Shown: positions 42,197 to 51,720, counted from the stretch's first letter. The stretch is DNA of 64,000 nucleotides from Sphingobacterium sp. ML3W (GCF_029542085.1 NZ_CP107036.1:3844001-3908000); one strand, 5' to 3'. Numbers and translations: made by a program. The notes: generated from the sequence alone by a model not told the origin.

Positions 42197-43039
42197 ATGA
42201 GTTGGTTTAAAAGAGAAAAAGCTGGTATTAGCACAGCTACCGCTAATAAAAAAGAAGCACCAGATGGCATGTGGAACAAGTGTCCCACTTGTAAAAAGCC
42301 GTTGTTGCATCTTGAACAAGTAGAAAACGACTATGTTTGTCAATATTGTGACCATCATTTAAGAATTGGCTCCAAAGAATATTTTTCAATTTTATTTGAC
42401 AATAACGAATTTACTGAATTATTCCCTAATCTAAATTCTGGTGATCCACTGGAATTCTTCGATTCAAAACCATACCCTGAACGCTTAAAAGAAAGTCAGG
42501 CAAAAACAGGTCTGAAAGATGCAATACGCTCAGGTCACGGAAAAATGAATGGCAAAGACATCGTGATCGCTTGTATGGACTTTAGCTTCATTGGTGGATC
42601 AATGGGATCTGTTGTAGGAGAAAAAATTGCACGTTCGATTGATTACTGTATTGAACATAAAATTCCATTTATGCTGATCTCAAAATCAGGTGGTGCGCGT
42701 ATGATGGAAGCGGCATTCTCTTTGATGCAAATGGCAAAAACTTCAGCTAAATTAGCTTTATTGGCGCAAGCGGGACTTCCTTATGTTTGTCTATTGACGG
42801 ATCCAACAACAGGCGGTGTTACTGCATCCTATGCGATGCTAGGCGATGTAAACATTGCTGAACCGGGCGCGTTGATCGGATTTGCTGGCCCTCGTGTTAT
42901 TAAAGAAACAATCAAAAAAGATCTTCCAAAAGGATTCCAAACATCCGAGTTTGTCCTTGAACATGGATTTTTGGACTTCATAGTTGACCGTAGACAATTA
43001 AAAAACAAAGTAGCTACTTATCTCAAATTGGTCGGATAA
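42197..43039 (+). CDS. accD: Acetyl-CoA carboxylase carboxyltransferase beta subunit
   Basis: A 280-residue subunit that, with AccA, transfers the carboxyl group from biotin to acetyl-CoA in fatty acid synthesis. The N-terminal zinc ribbon has CPTCKKPLLHLEQVENDYVCQYC (four Cys), and the crotonase-fold core includes GSMGSVVGEKIARSIDY, SGGARMMEAAFSLMQMAKT and LTDPTTGGVTASYAMLGD. Length fits. A palindromic terminator follows. Confidence 0.96.
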   Translation: MSWFKREKAGISTATANKKEAPDGMWNKCPTCKKPLLHLEQVENDYVCQYCDHHLRIGSKEYFSILFDNNEFTELFPNLNSGDPLEFFDSKPYPERLKESQAKTGLKDAIRSGHGKMNGKDIVIACMDFSFIGGSMGSVVGEKIARSIDYCIEHKIPFMLISKSGGARMMEAAFSLMQMAKTSAKLALLAQAGLPYVCLLTDPTTGGVTASYAMLGDVNIAEPGALIGFAGPRVIKETIKKDLPKGFQTSEFVLEHGFLDFIVDRRQLKNKVATYLKLVG

Positions 43040-43068
43040 AACGGACAAAAGGAAAGCTAAATATAAAG

Positions 43069-43100
43069 AAGCTCTTAAAATATATTTTAAGAGCTTTTTT
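43069..43100 (+). terminator. Terminator of accD
   Basis: A continuous 28-bp perfect palindrome (43069-43096) ending in a T-run. Confidence 0.8.
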
Positions 43101-43130
43101 ATGCTCTAATTAATTCCAGATTCACAATAT

Positions 43131-43466
43131 TTATAAGTGATGCCAAAATGCCCAAATCTTCCTTTTTGACAAGTAATCGGGATCATCCTCGTGACGATAA
43201 GCTTCTCGCTCGAAAGAAATATGGAGATAGGCCTGATCAAAATCGTGCAAGCGAACAAAACGGATGACAAATTCACACAAATACCAGAGGTAGAACAACA
43301 CAACCCCCAATTCCAATGCCTGGCGCAAATGGATGCGCTCATGACGGATTAATGCCCTATTATCTTTAAAAAAGCCATATTTTAGAAATATAATAGGAAA
43401 GATAGTAATCGCATTAGCTTTACCAAAAGAGAATAAATTTGTCCAAAATTTGCTAACTATAATCAT
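43131..43466 (-). CDS. Small HExxH-motif membrane-associated protein
   Basis: A 111-residue protein starting MIIVSKFWTNLFSFG. It carries RHERIHLRQALELG, a HExxH zinc-protease-like motif (His-Glu-Arg-Ile-His), followed by a hydrophobic helix (VVLFYLWYLCEFVIRF) and ISFEREAY, whose Glu could be a third ligand. This combination is a Bacteroidota family of unknown function. A TAGGTTTG promoter element lies 21 bases upstream. It converges with accD. Confidence 0.65.
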   Translation of the reverse strand: MIIVSKFWTNLFSFGKANAITIFPIIFLKYGFFKDNRALIRHERIHLRQALELGVVLFYLWYLCEFVIRFVRLHDFDQAYLHISFEREAYRHEDDPDYLSKRKIWAFWHHL

Positions 43467-43762
43467 ACGATCAATCAAAATAGGTTTCAAACCTAGCCAA
43501 ACTTAGCTAATTTAGCCTTCATTTACAATGATAACTATAATGCATAAATAGCAACATCATAGACTCAAGGTCTACAAACACTACAATAAGGCACACACCA
43601 AATGTTCATCACTTTTAAAAATCCGTTTGGAATCAGAAAACAATTCGCTATTACCGACTCATTTTCATAGCTCTATTTCCTCCTGAACTAAAATAAGAGA
43701 TCGCAAAATTTCTTTTTGAACTGGAATTTTTATTAAGTTTGCTATAGATTAATTGCGAAGAT
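43467..43762. other. Intergenic region between divergent small HExxH gene and merR-type gene
   Basis: It holds TAGGTTTG (43495-43488, minus) for the left gene and TAAGTTTG (43734-43741, plus) for the right gene. The latter has TTTG at 43715-43718 upstream, 15 bases away. I see no RNA gene or other structure here. Confidence 0.5.
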
Positions 43763-44098
43763 ATGCCGTACAAAGAGCGTGAAATAAATAAATTGTATTA
43801 TACAATGGGAGAAGTGACAGAGATGTTTGATGTAAATGCATCCCAGATACGTTTTTATGAGCGTGAATTTGATATTCTTCAACCCAAGAAAAATAAAAAG
43901 GGCAACCGTCTCTTTACGCAAGAAGATATCGCAAACCTCAAAATCATCTTCAATCTTGTCAAAGAAAAAGGATATACGCTACAAGGCGCAAGAGACTATC
44001 TCCGTGACAATAAATCCGAAGCAAAAGAAAATCAACGCGTAGTGGACTCTTTAGAACGGTTAAAAAGCTTTCTCTTGGAAGTACGTGATTCCTTATAA
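43763..44098 (+). CDS. MerR-family transcriptional regulator
   Basis: A 111-residue protein with an N-terminal MerR helix-turn-helix (YTMGEVTEMFDVNASQIRFYEREFDILQPKKNKKGNRLFTQEDIANL) and a C-terminal coiled segment (SLERLKSFLLEVRDSL). No metal-binding cysteines or ligand domain are seen, so it is a short MerR form. Targets unknown; the neighbour DUF488 gene is 155 bases downstream. Confidence 0.88.
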   Translation: MPYKEREINKLYYTMGEVTEMFDVNASQIRFYEREFDILQPKKNKKGNRLFTQEDIANLKIIFNLVKEKGYTLQGARDYLRDNKSEAKENQRVVDSLERLKSFLLEVRDSL

Positions 44099-44253
44099 GC
44101 AATCAAAGATACGCTGTCCTACGACTACTTTATCCCGAAAATTGGTTACTATCAAGAGAGAACACGAAATAAACGGCTTCCGCTTTTCACTTAAAATCAT
44201 ATATTTATAGTATTGTAATCCATCGCGTAATATAATCTATAAAAAGCAACCCC

Positions 44254-44613
44254 ATGAAGATCGTGATAAAAAGGATTTATGATCTACCCTCACCCGATGA
44301 TGGTTATCGTATGCTTATCGACAGACTTTGGCCACGTGGAATGACTAAGGAAAAAGCGAGTTTGTCAGAATGGAATAAAGACCTATCCCCCTCCTCAGAG
44401 CTCCGTGTCTGGTTTCACCAAAACCCAGATCTATGGGATGATTTCGCAAAAAAATATAGAGAAGAACTCGATCAGCAGGACTTTGGAAAAAAATGGCTGG
44501 AAGCCCATAGGCAACAAACCGTCACGACATTGCTGTATGCAGCTAACAACAAATTACACACACATGCCACAATTTTGCAGCAATATCTAAAGGACCTTCA
44601 ATTGACTATGTAA
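44254..44613 (+). CDS. DUF488-family protein
   Basis: A 119-residue protein with the family pattern RIYDLPSPDDGYRMLIDRLWPRGMTKEKASLSEWNKDLSPSSELRVWFHQNP and a C-terminal TLLYAANN. DUF488 proteins are of unknown function. Free-standing in this window. Confidence 0.88.
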   Translation: MKIVIKRIYDLPSPDDGYRMLIDRLWPRGMTKEKASLSEWNKDLSPSSELRVWFHQNPDLWDDFAKKYREELDQQDFGKKWLEAHRQQTVTTLLYAANNKLHTHATILQQYLKDLQLTM

Positions 44614-44711
44614 TCGATATGCTTACGGATTCCTGCATTGGGCTAGCGGCAGCAATTTTTCTGGCAAATAAAATCTGATCTATAGAAGTCTTTAAATAGA
44701 TCTTTTATTGG

Positions 44712-45206
44712 CTATCTCTCATTAAGTTCAATAACTTCTAGGTTTTCGATCTTATCTTTATTTATCTCAAAGCGCATGAGTGTTCTTACTTTATGCCAAC
44801 CATGTTTTCCTGCAGCTCCAGGATTGAGATGAAGACAACTGATTTTCGGGTCAAACACAACTTTAAGAATATGGGAGTGTCCTGTGATAAACAACTTAGG
44901 TGGATTTGCCATTAACTCGGCCTTTATCCGTGCTGCATACTTGCCAGGATAACCACCAATATGGGTCATAAAAACCTCCACCTTCTCACAGGTAAATCGC
45001 AAATCCTCGGGAAAACGTAAGCGAAGATCTTTTCCGTCAATATTACCGTATACCCCACGCAAAGGCTTAAAAGCTTCCAATTGGTCCGCGACATCAGCAT
45101 CGCCAAAATCTCCCGCGTGCCAAATTTCATCACAATCAGCAAAGTACTTGAATACAGATTCATCTAAATAAGAATGTGTATCCGAAAGAAGTCCAATTTT
45201 TGTCAT
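44712..45206 (-). CDS. Metallophosphoesterase of YfcE/MJ0936 type
   Basis: A 164-residue phosphoesterase. Metal-binding motifs appear in order: GLLSDTHSYLD, IWHAGDFGD, VYGNIDGKD, VFMTHIGGYPG and FITGHSHI. The short YfcE-like proteins hydrolyse phosphodiesters in vitro; the natural substrate is unclear. The start lies three bases after the stop codon of trmN6, so the two are an operon. Confidence 0.9.
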   Translation of the reverse strand: MTKIGLLSDTHSYLDESVFKYFADCDEIWHAGDFGDADVADQLEAFKPLRGVYGNIDGKDLRLRFPEDLRFTCEKVEVFMTHIGGYPGKYAARIKAELMANPPKLFITGHSHILKVVFDPKISCLHLNPGAAGKHGWHKVRTLMRFEINKDKIENLEVIELNER

Positions 45207-45209
45207 AGT

Positions 45210-45917
45210 CTAGAAAGCTAAAAAATAAGGTGCCAAGGCGTCCTTGTAAGATTCCGAGTAAATGCCTTTGGATTTATAAATCACAAATTCGCGCTGGTCA
45301 ATCGCCGTTGTCTGCATGCGCCCAAAGGTCACAATCTTTCGAATAACAGGATCCCTATCGAATGATCTTATCTGAATTTCAACAGTACAATACAACCCAT
45401 GATCAATCGCTAGTGCGGTTAGGGTTTCTGCAAGTTGAGTAGGGAGAATCAAAACGAGATTACCCCCGAAAGTTAAATGCAACGATGCAAAGTATAGCAA
45501 TTCACGGAAAAAGTCCAGATCAGTGTGCCGGGCCAATTTCCTCCGCGCATCTGGGTTATGCAACGAATCTGTATAAAAAGGAGGATTCGATACAATCAGA
45601 TCATAGAGTTCGCCTGTTTGCAATTGTTGAAATGACTTGGCATGCAATACAAGACGGCTCTGAAAAATCGAATTACTGAAGTTTCTGCGCGCCATCTCTG
45701 CAGCCAACGCATCTATTTCCACAGCCTCTATCTGACTATCTATCAAGCGTTGAGCCAGCATAAGGGCAATCACGCCAGTACCGGTACCCACATCCAAAAC
45801 ACGTTTTGCACCCTTTGTATCAACCAATGATGCCAGCAATACCCCATCCGTATTGATCTTCATCGCACAATTGGATTGATCAACTTCAAATTGTTTAAAT
45901 CGAAATATTGACGCCAT
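45210..45917 (-). CDS. trmN6: tRNA1(Val) (adenine-37-N6)-methyltransferase
   Basis: A 235-residue SAM-dependent methyltransferase. SAM binding is by RVLDVGTGTGVIALMLAQR and the catalytic motif is IVSNPPFYTDSL (NPPF), as in YfiC/TrmN6. The N-terminus FRFKQFEVDQSNCAMKINTDGVLL is characteristic. Upstream in-frame codons are not conserved in character; ATG 45917 follows a perfect TATCTTTG element by four bases, with TTTG 21 bases further upstream, and is the likely start of both mRNA and protein. Confidence 0.92.
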   Translation of the reverse strand: MASIFRFKQFEVDQSNCAMKINTDGVLLASLVDTKGAKRVLDVGTGTGVIALMLAQRLIDSQIEAVEIDALAAEMARRNFSNSIFQSRLVLHAKSFQQLQTGELYDLIVSNPPFYTDSLHNPDARRKLARHTDLDFFRELLYFASLHLTFGGNLVLILPTQLAETLTALAIDHGLYCTVEIQIRSFDRDPVIRKIVTFGRMQTTAIDQREFVIYKSKGIYSESYKDALAPYFLAF

Positions 45918-45921
45918 GAGC

Positions 45922-45954
45922 CAAAGATAAAACTTTTGGAATGTTTGCTGCAAA
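45922..45954 (-). promoter_or_regulatory. trmN6 promoter (-33 TTTG and -7 TATCTTTG)
   Basis: On the minus strand TTTG (45954-45951) and TATCTTTG (45929-45922) are 21 bases apart. The predicted start is the A of the trmN6 ATG. Confidence 0.6.
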
Positions 45955-46012
45955 ATAACGACAGCATCATACAATTAATTTGTTAATTTAGTCTCTGATA
46001 AATCCATAAGCC

Positions 46013-47170
46013 ATGATGATCCGTCAGTTCATTTTTGCAGTATTCCTATTAATCTGTTTCCCTGCGACACAAAAGGTATGGGCACAGGAAACATGTGAAA
46101 AACACACCGCAGAAATCCTCCCCCTACTAACAGGTACACTGAACAACAATGAGTTCAACCGAATAGAACCATTATTAAATACCCTACAAGCCAGTTGTGG
46201 TGTAACGGAATTTGGCCAACGTTTGCGGATTCTTCTGCTCATAATCGAAAAAAAGAATAGTTCCGTAGAAATTGAACGTTATATCAACAATCAATTGGAT
46301 AAGACATTTGTTCAACGCTTAGATGCGGCCGACCGGGATGACTTTGCGGATCAGTATGAACAAAATAAAGAAAAGTACAATTTCTACCCCTTGCGACATC
46401 CCTTGGATAATTTAATCAAGATCAGAGCCAAGGCACTCGTGTCATCAGGCAATTATACGCTCAATAATGATGAAAGAGATATTCTTCACCTATTTGCTGA
46501 CACGGACACTCCGGAAAATGGGCAAGCAGACCAGGATTATACCCAAGATGCTGAAAGACCTATTACCCCTCCTAAAACCTATGGGAACAGAAGTAAATCC
46601 AAATTAGGTTATGTCCCTTTGGTCGGTGTAATGAGTCCCTTAGGTGGTTCGAATAAGATCTTTGGCAGCAATGTCACCTTAGGGTTTATGTTGATGAGTT
46701 CTTTGGAACGTAAATTTATCTTCGAGGGAGGTTTTAAAGTACGGATCAATTCAAATGATAGAAATATCGACTATAATTATGAAGGGTCCAATGTTACGGT
46801 CAATTCCTCCGCAACGGGATTTATAGGCGGTGCTGTAGGATACAAAATTTTTGATAATGAAAAATGTATTCTGATTCCCAAGGGAATAATAGGAATAGAT
46901 ATTACAGATACAGGTATTACGGAAAGTATCTATTCAGACGGTTATTATGATCCAGACGGCTACTACTACGAGGGTGGTTACAACGATCGCATGGTCACCA
47001 TTAACAATGTGCACCTGGGATTGGGCTTCGCCTCTCTTTTTCAGATGAAGAATAAGAAATATGTTGGTATTGAACTTGGTTATCACTATGCACCTTATGA
47101 CGCAAGCAGCAAGGTCCTGACACCGATACAATCAAACTATGGGAGTGTAGAAGTCTTTTTCAGATTTTAG
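46013..47170 (+). CDS. Hypothetical outer-membrane or secreted protein
   Basis: A 385-residue protein with a signal peptide (about 1-24, ending KVWAQ). The first half is helical and Cys-containing, with an Asp/Pro-rich linker around residue 165. The second half, from GYVPLVGVMSPLGGSNKIFGSNVTLGFML, looks like an outer-membrane beta-barrel ending in VEVFFRF with a terminal aromatic residue. No named family recognised. Confidence 0.65.
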   Translation: MMIRQFIFAVFLLICFPATQKVWAQETCEKHTAEILPLLTGTLNNNEFNRIEPLLNTLQASCGVTEFGQRLRILLLIIEKKNSSVEIERYINNQLDKTFVQRLDAADRDDFADQYEQNKEKYNFYPLRHPLDNLIKIRAKALVSSGNYTLNNDERDILHLFADTDTPENGQADQDYTQDAERPITPPKTYGNRSKSKLGYVPLVGVMSPLGGSNKIFGSNVTLGFMLMSSLERKFIFEGGFKVRINSNDRNIDYNYEGSNVTVNSSATGFIGGAVGYKIFDNEKCILIPKGIIGIDITDTGITESIYSDGYYDPDGYYYEGGYNDRMVTINNVHLGLGFASLFQMKNKKYVGIELGYHYAPYDASSKVLTPIQSNYGSVEVFFRF

Positions 47171-47310
47171 TTTAAAATAAAACCTTCATGCTCTCACAAG
47201 TACAAACAGCTATGAAAATCGAATGAAGGTTCTTTCTTGCAAATAAATAAAGCGAAGCGAGCTCATTGATACCTTAAAGAATACGGATCAATAAAAAACA
47301 GACCATTCAG

Positions 47311-47369
47311 AAAAAAAAATACCATTCATTTAGCGACAACAATGGTTCATGCTAAATGAATGGTATTTT
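47311..47369 (-). terminator. Terminator of mutS
   Basis: Perfect 19-bp arms (47316-47334 and 47351-47369) around a 16-base loop. The T-run lies on the minus strand, so it ends mutS transcription; it may also stop plus-strand readthrough. Confidence 0.8.
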
Positions 47370-47390
47370 CTTAAGCGGTTATATCACTCG

Positions 47391-49997
47391 TTAATTTTTT
47401 AGTAAACGCTGGATTTCATCCAGTTTCATCAATGCTTCCACAGGAGTCAGCGAGTTAACATCCAGGTTATTCAACATATCGCGAATTTTATTTAAAACAG
47501 GATCATCAATAGAGAACATCTGCAATTGGTAAGCCTGTTTCTGAATCTTACGCATACTATCTTTGATCTGCTCCCCACCAGTACGTTCCTGTTCCAATCG
47601 TTTTAAAATCTGATTGGCACGGTTCAATAACTTTGGCGGCATCCCCGCCAGCTTGGCAACATGGATACCAAAACTATGCTCCGATCCCCCTGGTACCAGT
47701 TTACGCAAAAAGATCACTTTATTATTGACCTCCTTTACAGTTACATTATAATTTTTGATACGGTCAAGCGAAGTTGACAGCTCGTTCAATTCATGATAGT
47801 GTGTCGCAAAGAGAGTCTTCGCTTTAGCCGCAGGATGATTATGCAAATATTCTGCTATCGCCCAAGCGATTGAAATTCCATCATAGGTACTTGTTCCACG
47901 TCCAATTTCGTCCAAAAGGATCAAACTCCGATCAGACAAATTATTCATGATACTGGCCGTTTCGTTCATCTCCACCATAAATGTAGATTCACCTGAAGAA
48001 AGGTTATCTGAAGCCCCTACACGAGTAAATATCTTATCGACCAAGCCTATTTTAGCTTCCTTGGCTGGCACAAAACAACCGATCTGCGCCATCAATACAA
48101 TCAAGCCAGTCTGACGGAGCAGGGCCGATTTACCGGCCATATTGGGACCAGTAATAATAATAATCTGCTGCGCTTTCGGATCAAGATAAGTATCGTTGGT
48201 AATATAGTCCTCCCCTATAGGTAGATTTTTTTCGATAACAGGATGACGTCCGCCCTTGATATCCAAAATCTTACTATCGCTAACTACCGGTTTAACATAG
48301 TAGTTTTTCTCGGCGACGATAGCAAAGTTGAGTAAAACATCCAACTTCGCAATAAGTTGTGCATTTAGCTGAACCGGCTTAATATATGCTGCAATGGCAG
48401 CCATTAGCTCGGCATACAATCTATTTTCCAATGCCTGGATCTTTTCCTCCGCCCCAAGAATCTGCTCTTCATATTCTTTGAGTTCCTCTGTGATATATCG
48501 TTCGGCATTCACCAAAGTCTGCTTACGTATCCATGTTGTTGGAACCTTGTCTTTATGCGTATTGGTTACCTCAAGGTAATAACCAAAGACATTGTTAAAT
48601 GCTATTTTTAAAGATGGTATACCCGTCAATTCAGATTCCCTCTTTTGAATTTCCAGCAAATAATCTTTACCGCCAAAAGAAATCTTGCGAAGGCGATCCA
48701 GTTCCGCATCCACTCCCGCAGCGATTACACTACCCTTATTGATTGCCACAGGAGGTTCTGCCTGCAATTGTTGTTCAATCCGTTCACGAATCGCCACGCA
48801 GGCATCCAATTGATCGGAAATCAGGGCCAAAGACTGCGCATCCTTACGGTCGGTCAATTCCTTGAGCTTTTCAATAGCATATAATGCGCGTTTCAATTGG
48901 ACGATCTCTCTGGGATTAGCTTTTTGGAGTCCGATTTTTGATATCAACCGTTCCAGGTCACCGACTTGCTTGATCTGGCCGATCAGGTCGTCCCGCAGTT
49001 CACGGTTGTTAAAAAAGAAATCCACGACATCCAAACGTTCCTGGATACCCTTTTTATCTTTCAATGGCATTACAATCCAGCGCTTGAGTAGCCGTGCGCC
49101 CATTGGACTGGCTGTATGATCGAGGACATCCGATAGGGTAACAGCATTTTCATTCATGGAACCAATCAGTTCCAGATTACGGATCGTAAATCGATCGAGC
49201 CACATAAACCGGTCCTCTTCGATCCGTGAAAGCGTAGAGATATGTTGTAGGTTACGGTGTTCCGTCTCATTGAGGTAATGCAGTGCAACGCCAGCAGCAA
49301 CGATGCCAGCCGGCATCCGGTCCACACCAAAGCCTTTCAGCGAAGCCACTTCAAAGTGCTTTAGCAACGCTTCGGTAGCATAATCTCCGGTATAAGGCCA
49401 CTCATCCAAAAAATAAGTGTAATAATGTGCCCCGAATTGTTCGATAAAATCCTTACTCTGTTTCTTTGGCAAAATAATTTCAGTCGGTTTGAAACCCTGA
49501 AGTAGTTTATCGATGTAAGATGTACTTCCCTGAGCAACCAGAAATTCACCCGTCGAAATATCCAAAAAAGCAATACCGATCTTATCCTTATCCGTAAAAA
49601 TAGAAGCGAGATAGTTATTCGATTTCTGTTGAACAATATTATCGTTGTAAGAGACACCCGGAGTAACCAATTCGGTGACACCGCGTTTAACGATCGTCTT
49701 GGTTGTTTTGGGATCCTCCAGCTGATCACAGATTGCTACCCGTTGACCTGCACGCACCAATTTAGGGAGATAAGTCTCCAGAGAGTGGTGCGGAAACCCC
49801 GCTAAAGCCGTTTCTGATTCAGAACCATTTCCCCGCTTGGTCAAAACGATACCCAAAATCTGAGCCGCCTTGATCGCATCCTCACCAAATGTCTCGTAAA
49901 AATCGCCAACACGGAACAACAATAACGCCCCAGGATACTTGATCTTGATCGCATTATACTGCTGCATTAACGGTGTTACTTTCTTTTCTTTTGCCAA
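47391..49997 (-). CDS. mutS: DNA mismatch repair protein MutS
   Basis: An 868-residue MutS. The N-terminal mismatch-recognition domain contains LLLFRVGDFYETFGEDA (Phe and Glu of the FxE motif are in DFYETF). The ATPase has Walker A TGPNMAGKSALLRQ, STFMVEMNETASIM, and Walker B LILLDEIGRGTSTYDG. The gene appears to begin with TTG at 49997: an in-frame stop lies just upstream, and the first ATG (codon 11) would remove the conserved KVTPLMQQY. The C-terminal dimerisation helices are present. Confidence 0.96.
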   Translation of the reverse strand: MAKEKKVTPLMQQYNAIKIKYPGALLLFRVGDFYETFGEDAIKAAQILGIVLTKRGNGSESETALAGFPHHSLETYLPKLVRAGQRVAICDQLEDPKTTKTIVKRGVTELVTPGVSYNDNIVQQKSNNYLASIFTDKDKIGIAFLDISTGEFLVAQGSTSYIDKLLQGFKPTEIILPKKQSKDFIEQFGAHYYTYFLDEWPYTGDYATEALLKHFEVASLKGFGVDRMPAGIVAAGVALHYLNETEHRNLQHISTLSRIEEDRFMWLDRFTIRNLELIGSMNENAVTLSDVLDHTASPMGARLLKRWIVMPLKDKKGIQERLDVVDFFFNNRELRDDLIGQIKQVGDLERLISKIGLQKANPREIVQLKRALYAIEKLKELTDRKDAQSLALISDQLDACVAIRERIEQQLQAEPPVAINKGSVIAAGVDAELDRLRKISFGGKDYLLEIQKRESELTGIPSLKIAFNNVFGYYLEVTNTHKDKVPTTWIRKQTLVNAERYITEELKEYEEQILGAEEKIQALENRLYAELMAAIAAYIKPVQLNAQLIAKLDVLLNFAIVAEKNYYVKPVVSDSKILDIKGGRHPVIEKNLPIGEDYITNDTYLDPKAQQIIIITGPNMAGKSALLRQTGLIVLMAQIGCFVPAKEAKIGLVDKIFTRVGASDNLSSGESTFMVEMNETASIMNNLSDRSLILLDEIGRGTSTYDGISIAWAIAEYLHNHPAAKAKTLFATHYHELNELSTSLDRIKNYNVTVKEVNNKVIFLRKLVPGGSEHSFGIHVAKLAGMPPKLLNRANQILKRLEQERTGGEQIKDSMRKIQKQAYQLQMFSIDDPVLNKIRDMLNNLDVNSLTPVEALMKLDEIQRLLKN

Positions 49998-50111
49998 CTT
50001 CTAAAATCAAATTTGTGAAGCGTAAAAATAGGATAATATCATCGCTTTGACAAATTACAATATCGAACAAATTTTAACATTAATTAAGAGGGCATGATTT
50101 TTTTAAATTAA

Positions 50112-50119
50112 TATATTTG
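50112..50119 (+). promoter_or_regulatory. -7 promoter element of the TlpA-like gene
   Basis: TATATTTG, predicting a leader of about 18 bases. Confidence 0.4.
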
Positions 50120-50141
50120 ACTTACATATAAACCACTTGTT

Positions 50142-51668
50142 ATGAAAGTCTATATTATTGCCTTATTGCTTCCACTATGGCTGCCATGTATGCTTTATGC
50201 ACAAAAGAATCTTGAACCACTTTCTCTAACGGATAATTCCTATGATCAATTGAGTAAAAAGCAACTGGCGAAAGTGACCGGTAAAATCCTAAATGCAAGT
50301 CAAGAAGATCTATCCAAAATCCAAATCCAGTACAGTATCGTCAATTTAATAGGAACTCATCAAAGTAAAGCAACGATACCAGTAAACGCTGATGGCACAT
50401 TCGAATTTAGACAAACGCATAATCTTCCCTATCAGCAGGTCTGGTTCAAATTGGGTGACTACGTCTATACCTGTCTTTACCTCCAAGACTGTTTAGAACT
50501 TATCTTTGATTTAGAAAAGCTGAAGAAGAAAAATGTTTACATGATCGGTGATGGCATTTCCTTCGCTGGAAAAGATGCAGAAGTAAATCGACAGATGAAT
50601 GAATATACCTTATTTGATAAAAAACATAATCCCGATTTTTATAAACCCCTCCAATCACTTGAAGCCAAGGACTCACACTTTCAGCAAAAATTAGACTCTC
50701 TATTTACGATTCAAAGAAATACAAATACTGCCTTTTATAAAGCGTATAATACAACCTGTAAGCCATTAATTGATGCAGCGACCAATGCAGAGTATACGTA
50801 CAAGCTGTTGAGTTACTATCTGACTAATAAAATCAAAAAAGAAATCGGCGATGGTCTGTTAATCCCAATTTACTCCATTTCCAATGAAGTTAGCGATTAT
50901 TACCGATTTCTACATTACTATACCAAATATGTCCTCTATCCTGACAATGCAAGTCGTGGCGATTTTGTAAAAGTATCCGAATATATTGCCAAAACTTTTC
51001 CAGACAATTATGCGGATATCGTCAACCTAAGATTCGAGGATGGAGATATTCAAACGCAAAATGCTATCTATAGTATCATCCTGCCAAAATTAAAGAGTAC
51101 ATGGGCCAAGGAAAACCTCGGTATTGAAATAAGGAATTTAACAACCAAGCAGGAAAAACTAAAAAGGATGCTCGACACTGCACCTACAAAATCCGTACAA
51201 AGCTCTTTAGGCACATTAATTAGAGAGCTCCCTTTCGATGCAGCATTATTATTGAATAACACGAAAAGTGGCGCCGAGCTTATTCAAACCATAAAAGCAA
51301 AATATCCAAACAAACTAATTTTATTAGATTTATGGGCGACCTGGTGTGGACCCTGTCTTGATCAGATGCCCTATAGCAAAAAACTACATCACCAAGCAAA
51401 AGAGGCAAAACTTCCTATAGAATTTATTTATCTATGTACCGACGCTTCCTCTGATCAACAAAAATGGGTCAACAAAGTAGTAGAACTGGAACAGCCAGGT
51501 ACACATCTGTTTGTCGGAAATAATTTGATTAGCGAACTATTTTCCCTATTTAACCGTTCCGGATTTCCAACATATGTTGTTATAAAACCGAATGGCGAAA
51601 TAGATACAAAAGCCATATCGTGGATGAGTGGTGTAACTTTGGAAAAATTAAAAGAAATGATGAATTAA
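50142..51668 (+). CDS. TlpA-like thioredoxin-domain protein
   Basis: A 508-residue exported protein (signal peptide about 1-22, ending MLYAQ). The N-terminal part has beta strands of DUF4369-like type (ILNASQEDLSKIQIQYSIV), a helical middle, and a C-terminal thioredoxin fold with LLDLWATWCGPCLDQMPYSK (WCGPC about residue 401) and cis-Pro region RSGFPTYVVIKPNG. Such proteins reduce disulfides or act in cytochrome maturation in the periplasm. The next gene, mtgA, is 52 bases downstream but has its own promoter match. Confidence 0.82.
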   Translation: MKVYIIALLLPLWLPCMLYAQKNLEPLSLTDNSYDQLSKKQLAKVTGKILNASQEDLSKIQIQYSIVNLIGTHQSKATIPVNADGTFEFRQTHNLPYQQVWFKLGDYVYTCLYLQDCLELIFDLEKLKKKNVYMIGDGISFAGKDAEVNRQMNEYTLFDKKHNPDFYKPLQSLEAKDSHFQQKLDSLFTIQRNTNTAFYKAYNTTCKPLIDAATNAEYTYKLLSYYLTNKIKKEIGDGLLIPIYSISNEVSDYYRFLHYYTKYVLYPDNASRGDFVKVSEYIAKTFPDNYADIVNLRFEDGDIQTQNAIYSIILPKLKSTWAKENLGIEIRNLTTKQEKLKRMLDTAPTKSVQSSLGTLIRELPFDAALLLNNTKSGAELIQTIKAKYPNKLILLDLWATWCGPCLDQMPYSKKLHHQAKEAKLPIEFIYLCTDASSDQQKWVNKVVELEQPGTHLFVGNNLISELFSLFNRSGFPTYVVIKPNGEIDTKAISWMSGVTLEKLKEMMN

Positions 51669-51694
51669 TACATGGAAGTATAACTTTTTGATGG

Positions 51695-51702
51695 TATGTT
51701 TG
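51695..51702 (+). promoter_or_regulatory. -7 promoter element of mtgA
   Basis: TATGTTTG, predicting a start near 51707 and a leader of about 14 bases before ATG 51721. It overlaps the alternative upstream ATG region. Confidence 0.4.
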
Positions 51703-51720
51703 CACAAATATTGTAATGAT

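Noticed and set aside
47181..47231. Inverted repeat AACCTTCAT / ATGAAGGTT after the secreted-protein gene
   Set aside because: Nine-base arms with a 33-base loop and only a weak T-run; too loose for a confident terminator.
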